DNA of 64,000 bases, from assembly GCF_000478925.1 (NCBI RefSeq), contig NZ_AP013072.1:1900501-1964500 (forward strand), written 5' to 3'. The stretch comes from Streptococcus anginosus subsp. whileyi MAS624. GTDB taxonomy: Bacteria > Bacillota > Bacilli > Lactobacillales > Streptococcaceae. Under the pieces are notes generated by a model. That model was not told the DNA's origin. It did not search any database and saw nothing but the letters and a program-made list of their open reading frames with translations. Of the stretch, positions 35,203-44,056 are shown piece after piece. The position numbers and the translations under genes are program-made. Positions within the stretch are counted from its first letter, which is position 1; each line of letters opens with the position of its first letter.

Positions 35203-35358
35203 GTTCTCTCACCTCTTTATCGTTTATTATCACTAATAGGGTATGATAAAGGAAAAAATAAATCAACATATTGCATTTCATAAATAATCCAGTCTAAATA
35301 TTGATGTAACCCCTTTATTTAAGCCATTTTTATCGTTTTTTTCGTTTAATAATTAAAA

Positions 35359-35370
35359 ATATCGTGATAT
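35359..35370. promoter_or_regulatory. Candidate AraC operator, upstream copy
   Basis: ATATCGTGATAT is close to a perfect palindrome and lies in the divergent region between the exporters and the AraC-like gene. Two related sites are downstream of the regulator gene (36419-36428 and 36438-36449). Confidence 0.4.
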
Positions 35371-35378
35371 AAATTTGG

Positions 35379-35407
35379 TTGATTATGATATTAAATTATG
35401 GTAGAAT
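35379..35407 (+). promoter_or_regulatory. Promoter of the AraC-like regulator
   Basis: TTGATT (35379-35384), 17-bp spacer, TAGAAT (35402-35407), with AAGGAGG and ATG following within 30 bp. Confidence 0.6.
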
Positions 35408-35433
35408 GATATAATGATAAGGAGGTATGTTTC

Positions 35434-36408
35434 ATGAAAAAAACAGTCATTGAATATTACGAAGAGCTTCCACAAAATTTGCATTTTTATAAAATAGAAG
35501 AAGAGTCAACATTAGGTAATAATTTCTACCGAATGAATGCCGAATATGGTTGTGGTAGTGTGCAAGTAATGAATTTCCACAATCAATTTCTAATTATTAT
35601 TGCCGACTTTATCCCAAGTAACAATTTTGAAAAGGTATCTGAAATAGAAGAAGAATATTTTGAAATCAGTCAATTTGAAACAGATTCCAGTTACTTCAAG
35701 GTAGGCGGAAAAAAAGTGAAACAAGTCGATAAAGGAATTTGCTGTTATGCCAATACAAGAAAAGTTGCTTATGCCTTTTGTGAATCAAATAAGCCAACAA
35801 GCTTTACAAAAGTAATCATTACAAAGAAATACTTTGATTCATTTTTAGAAGAAAGATTTGGTAATGCCTATGAAACCTCAAAAGATGCTTTAGACTTTCT
35901 TGTAAAAAACCCCAACTCTCCGGAATTAAATTTTGTTTTTCAGCAAATAAAAGATTGTCCTGCTGTTGGAAATACCAGAAATTTATATATGGAAGGAAAG
36001 GTAATTGAAATACTTTCGCTTATAACAAGCACGATAGAACTGAAAAAAAATCGTCCTCATATTTCTGTAAAATTAGATCGTAAAGACAAGCGTTCATTGA
36101 ATAAAGTTATTACATTCATGAAACATAATCTTTCATCCTATCCTTCTATTGAAGAATTGTCTAAAATAGCTAATATGAGCTGTTCTCGTTTCCAAATGGC
36201 TTTTAGACAAGTATACGGGACAACTGTTTACGAGTATCTAAAAGTAATGCGGATGAATTATGCTCTTCTTTTATTACAGGATACGGATGATAAGATTTAT
36301 CATATTGCTCTAAAAGTCGGATACAAAAATGCAGGGCATTTCGCAAAAATTTTTAAATCAACATTTAAGATGAGTCCTATGGAATATCGTAATATTCACC
36401 ATCTATAG
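35434..36408 (+). CDS. AraC-family regulator, PchR/YbtA-like
   Basis: This 324-residue regulator has the two helix-turn-helix motifs of AraC proteins at the C-terminus (about 225-320: SIEELSKIANMSCSRFQMAFRQ and IYHIALKVGYKNAGHFAKIFK). Its N-terminal region has a pattern seen in PchR/YbtA-type siderophore-responsive regulators, including LYMEGKVIEILSL near the linker. AAGGAGG precedes ATG 35434. It sits between the exporter-type operon and the Nik/Opp-type operon and probably controls both. The ligand is inferred, not seen. Confidence 0.82.
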   Translation: MKKTVIEYYEELPQNLHFYKIEEESTLGNNFYRMNAEYGCGSVQVMNFHNQFLIIIADFIPSNNFEKVSEIEEEYFEISQFETDSSYFKVGGKKVKQVDKGICCYANTRKVAYAFCESNKPTSFTKVIITKKYFDSFLEERFGNAYETSKDALDFLVKNPNSPELNFVFQQIKDCPAVGNTRNLYMEGKVIEILSLITSTIELKKNRPHISVKLDRKDKRSLNKVITFMKHNLSSYPSIEELSKIANMSCSRFQMAFRQVYGTTVYEYLKVMRMNYALLLLQDTDDKIYHIALKVGYKNAGHFAKIFKSTFKMSPMEYRNIHHL

Positions 36409-36418
36409 CATATATGGT

Positions 36419-36449
36419 ATCATGATATTTTTTATATGTATCACAATAT
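36419..36449. promoter_or_regulatory. Candidate AraC operator sites, downstream copies
   Basis: ATCATGATAT (36419-36428) and TATCACAATAT (from about 36439) share the ATATCRYGATAT form of the site at 35359. They precede the importer operon. Confidence 0.35.
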
Positions 36450-36541
36450 TTTAACTTATTGTTCTTATACCTCTTCTTAAATCCTTATTTTCAGCGGTTA
36501 AACATGGACTTTTAGCGTTTTTTTAATGAAACTAATCGCCC

Positions 36542-36571
36542 TTGTTTATAAGTCTAATAATAATGTAAAAT
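36542..36571 (+). promoter_or_regulatory. Possible promoter of the importer operon
   Basis: TTGTTT (36542-36547), 18-bp spacer, TAAAAT (36566-36571). Weak -35. The start point would fall in the inverted repeat at 36570-36601. Confidence 0.4.
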
Positions 36572-36607
36572 GTGAGTTAGTTAAGTTCGGCTAACTCACA
36601 TTTTTTT
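36570..36607 (+). promoter_or_regulatory. Hairpin or operator immediately upstream of the importer operon
   Basis: ATGTGAGTTAG (36570-36580) and CTAACTCACAT (36591-36601) are perfect 11-bp arms with a 10-bp loop, followed by TTTTTTT. It reads as a rho-independent terminator, yet lies directly ahead of the first importer gene rather than right after the regulator gene. Either it ends the regulator transcript or it attenuates or represses the importer operon. Confidence 0.6.
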
Positions 36608-36625
36608 AGTTAAGGAGGGATTATT

Positions 36626-37561
36626 TTGAGAATCATAAATAAATTTTTCAGATTGGTTTTAGTGCTATTTATGATCAGTATAATATCCTTTTTTCTGGCA
36701 AATATATCCTCCATTGACTCTGCTGAAACAATCGGACATCATCTGTATGGTAATCCAAGCCAAGAACAAATTGAAAATATTCGTATAGAGAAAGGATTGG
36801 ATAAACCCGCACCTATTCAATATATAAAATGGTTGCAACACGCATTGGTTGGTGATTTAGGAATATCCTATCAAACATCAAATCCTGTATTAAGTGATAT
36901 TAAAGATAAACTTTTTGCCACTGTTAAACTGGTAATTGTATCTCTTTTTTTTATTGCGGTGATTACTATTCCTCTTAGTTTAGTTTCAGCGTACAAAAAA
37001 GATACTTTGATAGATAAATCTATTCAAGTTATAACCATATTAGGTATTTCTGTGCCTTCATTTTGGCTCGGATATGTACTTTTATCTATATTTGCGATTA
37101 AACTTCCCATTTTTAAAGTTGTCGAATACGGAAACTTTAGGAGTTTGATTCTTCCAGCAGTAACTCTGGCGGCACCTGTTATTTCTTCATCTGTAAAGAT
37201 ATTAAGAACCACACTATTAGAAAATTCCGAGCAGGAATATGTTACATACGCCAGAGCAAGAGGATTATCCTACAAAAGAATATTATACGCACACATTCTA
37301 AAAAACTCTCTTCCCCCAATGATTACTTTATTTTTTCAAAATATAGGAATGATGATTGCGGGAAGTGTAATTGTGGAGAATGTATTCTCATGGCCGGGAC
37401 TCGGAGCATATTTTATGTCAGCCATTGTAAATCGAGATACTCCAGCAATTACCGGTTGTATGTTAATACTTGGTATGATCCTCGTCATATCAAGCTATGT
37501 ATCCGAAAGTATCAATCAATTTTTAAATCCTCATATTTTTACTGTAAAGGAGGATAATTAA
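36626..37561 (+). CDS. ABC importer permease, NikB/OppB-like
   Basis: This 311-residue permease has six predicted membrane helices and the binding-protein-dependent transport motif (EQEYVTYARARGLSYKRILYAHILKNSLPP). The start is TTG 36626, supported by AAGGAGG at 7-bp spacing. It begins the importer operon. The N-terminal half carries the long periplasm-side loop of the Nik/Opp/Dpp B-type family (SIDSAETIGHHLYGNPSQEQ). Substrate: nickel, peptide or opine-type metallophore are all possible for this family. Confidence 0.88.
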   Translation: MRIINKFFRLVLVLFMISIISFFLANISSIDSAETIGHHLYGNPSQEQIENIRIEKGLDKPAPIQYIKWLQHALVGDLGISYQTSNPVLSDIKDKLFATVKLVIVSLFFIAVITIPLSLVSAYKKDTLIDKSIQVITILGISVPSFWLGYVLLSIFAIKLPIFKVVEYGNFRSLILPAVTLAAPVISSSVKILRTTLLENSEQEYVTYARARGLSYKRILYAHILKNSLPPMITLFFQNIGMMIAGSVIVENVFSWPGLGAYFMSAIVNRDTPAITGCMLILGMILVISSYVSESINQFLNPHIFTVKEDN

Positions 37562-38380
37562 ATGTTTCGCAAGATACTTGCCAACAAACAACTATTATTC
37601 GGTTTGTCACTAATAATAATTTTTATTACTATTGCTATATTCGCACCATTGATTGCACCAAATAACCCTTATGAAGTAGACATTAGCCAGAAGTTTCTGA
37701 CTCCATCTCACAACTTTCCTTTAGGTACAGATCAATTAGGGCGTTGTGTTTTATCAAGGCTTATTTATGGAGCCCGATACTCACTTAGCATTGCATTTCC
37801 AAGTATTTTCATTTTAGCCTTGATTAGTACCATTGTCGGAACTATAAGTGCTTGGTTTGAAGGTTTTTTAGATAAACTAATTTTGCTACTTTGTGATGTT
37901 TTTATGGCATTTCCACCTATTGTCATTGTTCTATCTCTTTTAGGAATACTTGGTCAAGGCAGCATAAATTTAATCATTTCCATAATTTTATCTATGTGGA
38001 TTTGGTTTGTAAAAGTAATTAGAAGTTATGTTCTAATTGAGAAAAGAAAGAACTATATCATTGCAGCTAAAATTTCAGGATGCAACTCCATAGAAATTAT
38101 AGTTAAACATATATTTCCTAATATTGCTCCTCTCATAGTTGTGTATTTTAGTACAGGAATTGCAGCTATTATTCTAATGATTTCAGGTTATTCCTTTTTA
38201 GGCGTAGGACTATCTGAAAACATTCCGGAATGGGGAATTATGTTGTCAAACTCAAAACAATACCTATACTCAAATCCAACACTTATTATTTATCCCGGAT
38301 TATGTATTCTTCTAACTTCTGCCGGATTTAATATTTTTGGAGAATCTTTAAGAGATGTACTTTCCCCGAAGGAGGATTAG
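37562..38380 (+). CDS. ABC importer permease, NikC/OppC-like
   Basis: This 272-residue permease is of the C type: an N-terminal helix and loop with PNNPYEVDISQKFLTPS and HNFPLGTDQLGR, then about five helices and the EAA-like loop NYIIAAKISGCNSIEIIVKHIFPN. It is contiguous with the preceding gene (start one base after its stop) and with the ATPase 2 bp downstream. Confidence 0.88.
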   Translation: MFRKILANKQLLFGLSLIIIFITIAIFAPLIAPNNPYEVDISQKFLTPSHNFPLGTDQLGRCVLSRLIYGARYSLSIAFPSIFILALISTIVGTISAWFEGFLDKLILLLCDVFMAFPPIVIVLSLLGILGQGSINLIISIILSMWIWFVKVIRSYVLIEKRKNYIIAAKISGCNSIEIIVKHIFPNIAPLIVVYFSTGIAAIILMISGYSFLGVGLSENIPEWGIMLSNSKQYLYSNPTLIIYPGLCILLTSAGFNIFGESLRDVLSPKED

Positions 38381-38382
38381 AT

Positions 38383-39171
38383 ATGGATACACTACTTCAA
38401 GTTAGAAATTTAAGTGTGATACACAGAAAAACAAAACAGAAATTGGTCAATAATGTAAATTTCAGTCTTAATAAGAGCGAGATTTTAGGTATTATCGGTG
38501 AAAGTGGAAGTGGCAAAACATTAACTTGTCGTTGTATCCTTGATCTGTTGAGTAAAAAAACATTTGATATAAGCGGTGAAATTATATTTGAGAATAAAAA
38601 CATCATTTCTTTACCTGAAGAAAAATTGAATTTAATTCGTGGAAATAAAATAGCACTAATAATGCAAAATCCTATTGTTGCCTTTGATCCTATGACAAGA
38701 ATAGGCAAGCAAATGATTGAATCAATACAAATACACAAAAACTTACACAAAAATGAGATTCTATCTATGTTAGAGAAAATGCTAATCGAATTTGGAATGA
38801 AAGATGTCCACAGAATTTTTCGCAGTTTTCCTTCTCAGCTAAGCGGAGGAATGTTGCAAAGATTGATGATTATATTAGCTTTGTCATTATCTCCCGACAT
38901 AATAATTGCAGATGAAGCTACGACTGCACTTGATATAAAAACTCAATCTACTGTTTTAAATGAGTTTAAGAAGATAAAGGAAATGGGAATTTCACTTATA
39001 ATCGTTACTCATGATTTTGGCGTAATCGCAAAACTTGCTGATAATGTAGTTGTTATGAAAGATGGGAATTTTATTGAAAGTGGAACTGTATACGACATAT
39101 TTGATTCTCCAAAAAACAGCTATACCAAAGAACTTCTGCTTTCCAATCTTTTGAAAGGAGGTAAAAAATAA
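38383..39171 (+). CDS. ABC importer ATPase, NikD/OppD-like
   Basis: This 262-residue ATPase has Walker A GESGSGKT (about residues 40-47), signature LSGGMLQR, Walker B IIADEATTALD and the H-loop THDFGV. It forms the heterodimeric motor with the next gene. A GGAGG sequence just upstream overlaps the end of the permease. Confidence 0.9.
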   Translation: MDTLLQVRNLSVIHRKTKQKLVNNVNFSLNKSEILGIIGESGSGKTLTCRCILDLLSKKTFDISGEIIFENKNIISLPEEKLNLIRGNKIALIMQNPIVAFDPMTRIGKQMIESIQIHKNLHKNEILSMLEKMLIEFGMKDVHRIFRSFPSQLSGGMLQRLMIILALSLSPDIIIADEATTALDIKTQSTVLNEFKKIKEMGISLIIVTHDFGVIAKLADNVVVMKDGNFIESGTVYDIFDSPKNSYTKELLLSNLLKGGKK

Positions 39172-39172
39172 A

Positions 39173-39952
39173 ATGATTGTTGCAAATAGTTTGAGTAGAA
39201 AATATCAGTGTGATTCATCGGGTAATAAGGAGTTTATATCTGTAGATAATGTTTCATTTACTTTACTTCCTAACTCATCTTATTCACTGGTTGGTGAAAG
39301 TGGATCTGGAAAAAGTACACTTTCTCTAATGCTATCTGCCATTCTCCCCCCCAGTGAAGGTACAATTTATTTTAATAATAAAGACATATGGAAAATGAAT
39401 AAAAAAGAACTTCTCGCTATGAGAAAAGATATTCAACTGGTATTGCAAGACAGTTCTGGAGCTTTGAATCCCAGAAAAAAGATTTGCGAAAGTCTGTATG
39501 AACCTATCAGCAAATTATGCCACTTAGATAAAGCAGAAATCAACTCATTGATTTTATCAATATTACAAAAAGTGGAACTTCCTGAAACGGTTTTATCGAA
39601 ATATCCCCATGAGTTATCTGGCGGACAACAAAGTCGAGTTTGTATAGCAAGGGCAATATGTGTAAACCCTAAATATATTATTTTCGATGAGTCTGTCAGT
39701 GGATTAGATTCAACTGTACGCAAGAAAATTTTAGACCTTCTCATAGATATAAGAATACAAAACAATATTACCTACTTATTTATTACTCATGATATTGATG
39801 TTGCTCTATATATGGCAAATCACATATTCGTTATGAAAGGAGGAAAAATAGTGGAAGAAATACCTAATGCTGTTTCGTATGATTCATTTCATGGAGAATA
39901 TTCAAGGGAGCTCATCAATGCCCTACCTCCTAAATCTCCATATGACAGATGA
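39173..39952 (+). CDS. ABC importer ATPase, NikE/OppF-like
   Basis: This 259-residue ATPase has Walker A GESGSGKST, signature LSGGQQSR and Walker B IIFDESVSGLD (a Ser follows the catalytic Glu, where Ala is usual). The H-loop is THDIDV. Ribosome-binding GAAAGGAGG is directly upstream. Together with 38383-39171 it powers the importer. Confidence 0.88.
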   Translation: MIVANSLSRKYQCDSSGNKEFISVDNVSFTLLPNSSYSLVGESGSGKSTLSLMLSAILPPSEGTIYFNNKDIWKMNKKELLAMRKDIQLVLQDSSGALNPRKKICESLYEPISKLCHLDKAEINSLILSILQKVELPETVLSKYPHELSGGQQSRVCIARAICVNPKYIIFDESVSGLDSTVRKKILDLLIDIRIQNNITYLFITHDIDVALYMANHIFVMKGGKIVEEIPNAVSYDSFHGEYSRELINALPPKSPYDR

Positions 39953-40023
39953 TTTACGAAACTACTTAAAGTTAATGATGGGCAAAAACAAAAAAATATA
40001 GTTTAAAGAAAGGATGTGTTTTT

Positions 40024-41658
40024 ATGAAAAATACAAAAAAATTTTTAGGAGTATTACTTGTATTCGTTATGATACTATCTATTACAACGGGTTGCAGTTC
40101 AAAAAACGGAAATGAAAACTCACAAAAAACAAAAGAGTTAACATTCTGTGAAAGTTGGAATTTTGATGGAGGTTTCTCCGTCTTTCAAGAACCTTTAATG
40201 GCAAATGGAACTTTCGGATTGTTATACTACATTCCCAACTTCTATGAAACGCTTATAAAATATGAAAATGGAAAAATTACTCCGGGACTTGCTGACAAGT
40301 GGGAAGTCAGCAAAGACAACATGACTTATACTTTCAACCTAAAAAAGAATATTAAATTCTCTGATGGGGAAGAATTAACTGCCGAAGTGGTAAAGAAAAA
40401 TTTTGAAAATGTTGGTAAAAATTTAGGAACATACAATGGTTTCTTTGGTTTAACAAGCACACTGATAGAAAAAGTTACTGTTATTGACAAGCATACTGTA
40501 TCCGTAAAGTTATCAAACCCATATTATGGAGCTCTTACAGATTTTACACTTCCTTTGCCAATGGGAATTATGTCACCAAAAGCATTTAATGAAGATGGTT
40601 CTCTATCCGACTCAATTAAAAATGCTACAATGGGAACCGGTCCGTATATGTATGATGGTAAGAAAGAAAATGATACTTATACATTTGTGAAAAATCCGAA
40701 TTATGACCGTAAAAAAGTTGATGTAGAAACTTTTAAGATCAAAGTTATTCCAGATAACGATGCAAAATTACTTGCTCTGAGAAACAATGAAATAGATATG
40801 ATTCTCGGCACTAACAACCTAAGCTATGATTCTTATAACACTTTGCAGAAAGATAAGAATTTTACAGGAAAAACATCAGAAACAGTTATACAGACCAGAT
40901 ATGTTGGAATCAATTCGGACATCGCTCCATTTAATGATATTTCAGTTAGAAAAGCTATAAATCATGCCATAAATACCGAGTCCATAAGAAAAAATATTTT
41001 AGGCGATGTAGAAAAAGAAGCAACTTCTATATTAGATAAAAATTTGCCATATTGTAATGTTGACACCGAATCATACTCTTATTCTGAACAAAAGGCAAAA
41101 GAATTACTTGAAAAAGCAGGTTGGAAAGATCAAGATGGCGATGGCATTCGTGAAAAAGACGGTGTTAAACTTTCTGTTAATATTTCTTGTGCCAGTGAAC
41201 AAGCTATGCTAAAAGATATTTCTGAAGCCATTGCAACAGATCTAAAGAAAGTAGGATTTGAAACGAAAACTTCCAGTTCTGAAACAATGAATCATTTTAA
41301 AAATGTTTCTGAAGGAAAATATCAAATGGCGATTGGAATAACATATAATATTCCTATGGATCCTTACAGACTGGTTGCAGCATTTTCCAAAAATCCTGTC
41401 ATGGATAATATGACATCAAAAGCATTAACCAGCATGAAAAATTCAGATGAAGCAATTAGAAGTTTAAACGCAATGACTGATGAAAAAGAAATACAAAAAG
41501 TATACAATAGTATTATAACTGCACTACATGACGATGCTGTATTGATTCCTATTTCAAGAACAGTAGGAATGACTACTTTTAACTCCAGCAAAATAGCTGA
41601 TTATACATTCAGTTTTGAACCGGATTATTTAGATGTATCAAACATAAAAACAAAATAA
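40024..41658 (+). CDS. Substrate-binding lipoprotein of the importer, NikA/OppA family
   Basis: This 544-residue SBP_bac_5 protein is the extracellular receptor. The signal peptide ends with TTGC (lipidated Cys24). The body has family segments such as LADKWEVSKDNMTYTFNLKKNIKFSDGEELTAE and GTGPYMYDG. Length is in the normal range for Opp/Nik receptors. It is the last gene of the importer operon, 71 bp after the ATPase and with its own AAAGAAAGGA ribosome-binding site. Whether it binds nickel, peptide or a metallophore is not decided by sequence. Confidence 0.88.
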   Translation: MKNTKKFLGVLLVFVMILSITTGCSSKNGNENSQKTKELTFCESWNFDGGFSVFQEPLMANGTFGLLYYIPNFYETLIKYENGKITPGLADKWEVSKDNMTYTFNLKKNIKFSDGEELTAEVVKKNFENVGKNLGTYNGFFGLTSTLIEKVTVIDKHTVSVKLSNPYYGALTDFTLPLPMGIMSPKAFNEDGSLSDSIKNATMGTGPYMYDGKKENDTYTFVKNPNYDRKKVDVETFKIKVIPDNDAKLLALRNNEIDMILGTNNLSYDSYNTLQKDKNFTGKTSETVIQTRYVGINSDIAPFNDISVRKAINHAINTESIRKNILGDVEKEATSILDKNLPYCNVDTESYSYSEQKAKELLEKAGWKDQDGDGIREKDGVKLSVNISCASEQAMLKDISEAIATDLKKVGFETKTSSSETMNHFKNVSEGKYQMAIGITYNIPMDPYRLVAAFSKNPVMDNMTSKALTSMKNSDEAIRSLNAMTDEKEIQKVYNSIITALHDDAVLIPISRTVGMTTFNSSKIADYTFSFEPDYLDVSNIKTK

Positions 41659-41674
41659 ATTAAACTTGCTTAAC

Positions 41675-41728
41675 GCTTGCTACAAATCATTCTTTTGTAG
41701 CAAGCACAGTAAGTGTGTACCCACTTAC
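41675..41728. other. Candidate oriT of the large element (two adjacent inverted repeats)
   Basis: GCTTGCTACAAA (41675-41686) and TTTGTAGCAAGC (41694-41705) are perfect 12-bp arms. Only 3 bp further GTAAGTG (41709-41715) and CACTTAC (41722-41728) make a second perfect repeat with a TGTACC loop. Neither is followed by a T tract. They lie about 110 bp upstream of mobC and the relaxase, the usual position of oriT. Confidence 0.6.
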
Positions 41729-41739
41729 GAAAAATCGAT

Positions 41740-41772
41740 GAAGCAGCCCCTCGTGGAGTTGCTTCTTTTTTT
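41740..41772 (+). terminator. Terminator between importer operon and mobC
   Basis: GAAGCAGCCCC and GGAGTTGCTTC pair with one mismatch and a G-T pair around TCGT, followed by T7 (41766-41772). Confidence 0.7.
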
Positions 41773-41835
41773 ATCAATTTTAGCTTGTTAGGGAGTACCC
41801 TAAGACCCCAGATTTTATGAAAGGAAGTAACAAAT

Positions 41836-42195
41836 ATGGCAAATAGAATTAGAAATATTCAGCTGAAAATAAACTTAACAGAAGAAGAAAAAGCACTTTT
41901 CAAAAAGAAAATGAAGATGGCAAAGTGTAAAACAATGAACCATTTTTTAAGAAAAGTAGTATCTGAAACAGATATTTATGTTGTTGATTTACAGCCCTTT
42001 AGGGAAATACAAGGATTACTTTTTCGATACGCAAGTAGTGTAAACCAAATTGCTAAACGAGTTAATTCGACTGGGGTTATCTATAGCGATGACATCAAAG
42101 ATATGCAGTCCCAAATTGAACATCTATCAAAAGAAATATGGCAAATACATTCCCTACTGCTCAATAAAACTACCAACAAAGGAGATGACATATAA
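41836..42195 (+). CDS. mobC: MobC-like relaxosome protein
   Basis: This 119-residue protein fits MobC-type accessory proteins that open DNA at oriT for the relaxase: an N-terminal region with a possible ribbon-helix-helix (RIRNIQLKINLTEEEKALFKKK) and a C-terminal coiled part ending near LSKEIWQIHSLLL, with the family signature FRYASSVNQIAKRVN (about 58-72). The stop is directly followed by the relaxase start. Ribosome-binding AAAGGAAG lies upstream. Confidence 0.85.
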   Translation: MANRIRNIQLKINLTEEEKALFKKKMKMAKCKTMNHFLRKVVSETDIYVVDLQPFREIQGLLFRYASSVNQIAKRVNSTGVIYSDDIKDMQSQIEHLSKEIWQIHSLLLNKTTNKGDDI

Positions 42196-43527
42196 GTGGC
42201 AATTACAAAAATACACCCTATAAAATCTACACTTAATCTTGCTATTGATTATATTACCAACGAAGAAAAAACCTATGAAAAGATTTTGGTAAGCACTCAC
42301 AACTGCTTTGCTTCTACTGCTCATACATCTTTTTTAAAGACAAGAGAAGATAACAAAGTGAGTGGTTCTGTACTTGCAAGACACCTTATTCAATCTTTTC
42401 TACCCGGTGAAGCAACGCCCGAAATGGCACATCAAATCGGTCTTGAACTGTGTAAAAAGATATTAAAGGACGAATACGAATTTGTACTATCTACTCACAT
42501 AGATAAAGGGCATATCCACAATCACATCATATTCAATAATGTAAATATGGTTACAGGCAAGTGCTATCAGTCCAACAAGAGAAGCTATCATCAAATTAGG
42601 TATCAAAGTGATAAACTATGCAAAGAAAACAACCTATCTGTTGTTGATGAGTTCTATGAAACTTATAGAAAGAAATATAAAACAAATGGTAAGTCTTGGT
42701 ATGAAAATGACCAATTTAAGAAAGGTACTTCTTGGAAAAGTAGACTTCAATTTGATATAGATAGAGCTATTAAACAATCCAAAGATTGGGATGATTTTAT
42801 AAAGAGAATGGCTGACCTTAATTATGAAATCAAATATGGAAAACACATTGCATTTAAACATAAGGACAAAGAAAGATTTACAAGAGCTAAGACTATTGGA
42901 GAAGATTATACTGAGGACAGATTAAAAGAGCGTATCTTAGATAATGCTAATCAAAGAACCTATGCTGTTAAAAAACGTATCGGAAATATTATTGATATTA
43001 CGAATAATGAAAAGATAAAATCAAGCAAAGGCTATGAGTATTGGGCTACAAAACATAATTTAAAAACTGCAGCCGATACTGTTCTTTTGATGCGTGAAAA
43101 AGGATTTAAGTCTATCTCCCAGCTTGATGAGTTCATTAAAGAAAGTGCATTAAAAAGGCAAAATATACAGGATCAAATCAAAGTCATAGATAACAAAATT
43201 TCAACTCTATCAAATACTATGGAACAAGTTCATACCGTAAAATTGTATCGTCAAATCTATCTGGAATATAAGAAAGATCCATCTGATAAGGCTTTTTCTG
43301 AAGAACATAAATCAGAAATAACGATCTATGAAAATGCCCTTTCAAACCTAAAAAAATCTTACTCAAAACTTCCAAACTCCAAGGATATTTTGAAAGAGCT
43401 TGATTCATTGCATGAAAAAAAGAATACCCTAATGCAAGAGTATTCTTCTGCAAAATCTGATATGAAAGAACTGTATCAAATCAGAAAAAATTATGAGAAA
43501 TATATGAGTAAGGAGATGGAAAGATAA
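42196..43527 (+). CDS. Relaxase, MOBP family
   Basis: This 443-residue relaxase nicks DNA at oriT and leads the strand into the recipient. The three-His motif of the MobA/VirD2-type nuclease is visible as HIDKGHIHNHIIFNNVN (about residues 96-112), and the N-terminal part contains a candidate Tyr nucleophile (LAIDYITNEEKTY). A coiled-coil C-terminal half follows. Start is GTG 42196, directly after the mobC stop. It ends 1 bp before a convergent gene. Confidence 0.9.
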   Translation: MAITKIHPIKSTLNLAIDYITNEEKTYEKILVSTHNCFASTAHTSFLKTREDNKVSGSVLARHLIQSFLPGEATPEMAHQIGLELCKKILKDEYEFVLSTHIDKGHIHNHIIFNNVNMVTGKCYQSNKRSYHQIRYQSDKLCKENNLSVVDEFYETYRKKYKTNGKSWYENDQFKKGTSWKSRLQFDIDRAIKQSKDWDDFIKRMADLNYEIKYGKHIAFKHKDKERFTRAKTIGEDYTEDRLKERILDNANQRTYAVKKRIGNIIDITNNEKIKSSKGYEYWATKHNLKTAADTVLLMREKGFKSISQLDEFIKESALKRQNIQDQIKVIDNKISTLSNTMEQVHTVKLYRQIYLEYKKDPSDKAFSEEHKSEITIYENALSNLKKSYSKLPNSKDILKELDSLHEKKNTLMQEYSSAKSDMKELYQIRKNYEKYMSKEMER

Positions 43528-43528
43528 T

Positions 43529-44056
43529 TTACTTTTTCTTAAATGTCCAATAAAGATTATTGACTCCTCTCATCATTGAAAAAGTAATATTTAGTATCAT
43601 AAATACTTCTATGATTAGTCCTAGTAAACTTAGTATTTTATTATAAAGTAATCCTCTTAGAAACAAATTTAGCATTACTACCAACAGAAGAATAATCTCA
43701 TTCAACAATGAATTTGTAAATAAAATATGTAGTAAATCAAAAAGATTCACTTTTTTACCATATAATTCTTTAGGAGATTCTTTTTTCTTTAAAGTGTCTA
43801 TTGTTCTGTTTTCGGTAGTTAATAAAAGTGTAACCAGAATTCCTGTGAATCCAATCAACATAGAGTCAACAGTTAATAAAATTTCACTAAAAATTTTTAC
43901 GGCGTAAACAATATCATTAAATCTATAATACAACCCTGAAGTTATAACTGATAAAAAAACTGGAAATACTATTTCAATATTTTTATCCTGCGTATCTGAT
44001 ACTTGCAAATAGTCAATTACTATTCTTATCCATTCGATATTATACTTCTTTCTCAT
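43529..44056 (-). CDS. Four-helix membrane protein, function unknown (possible defence partner)
   Basis: This 175-residue protein has about four predicted membrane helices (about 28-46, 58-84, 110-132, 136-160) with a soluble start and a charged loop (ENRTIDTLKKKESPKEL). Its start overlaps the stop of the upstream gene by 4 bp, so the two are translated together. I do not recognise the family. Being next to a restriction-modification system on a mobile element suggests an effector of a two-gene abortive or membrane-targeting system. That function is inferred from context only. Confidence 0.65.
   Translation of the reverse strand: MRKKYNIEWIRIVIDYLQVSDTQDKNIEIVFPVFLSVITSGLYYRFNDIVYAVKIFSEILLTVDSMLIGFTGILVTLLLTTENRTIDTLKKKESPKELYGKKVNLFDLLHILFTNSLLNEIILLLVVMLNLFLRGLLYNKILSLLGLIIEVFMILNITFSMMRGVNNLYWTFKKK

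Noticed and set aside
41740..41772. Third part of the oriT
   Set aside because: The stem is followed by T7 and fits a terminator of the importer transcript.
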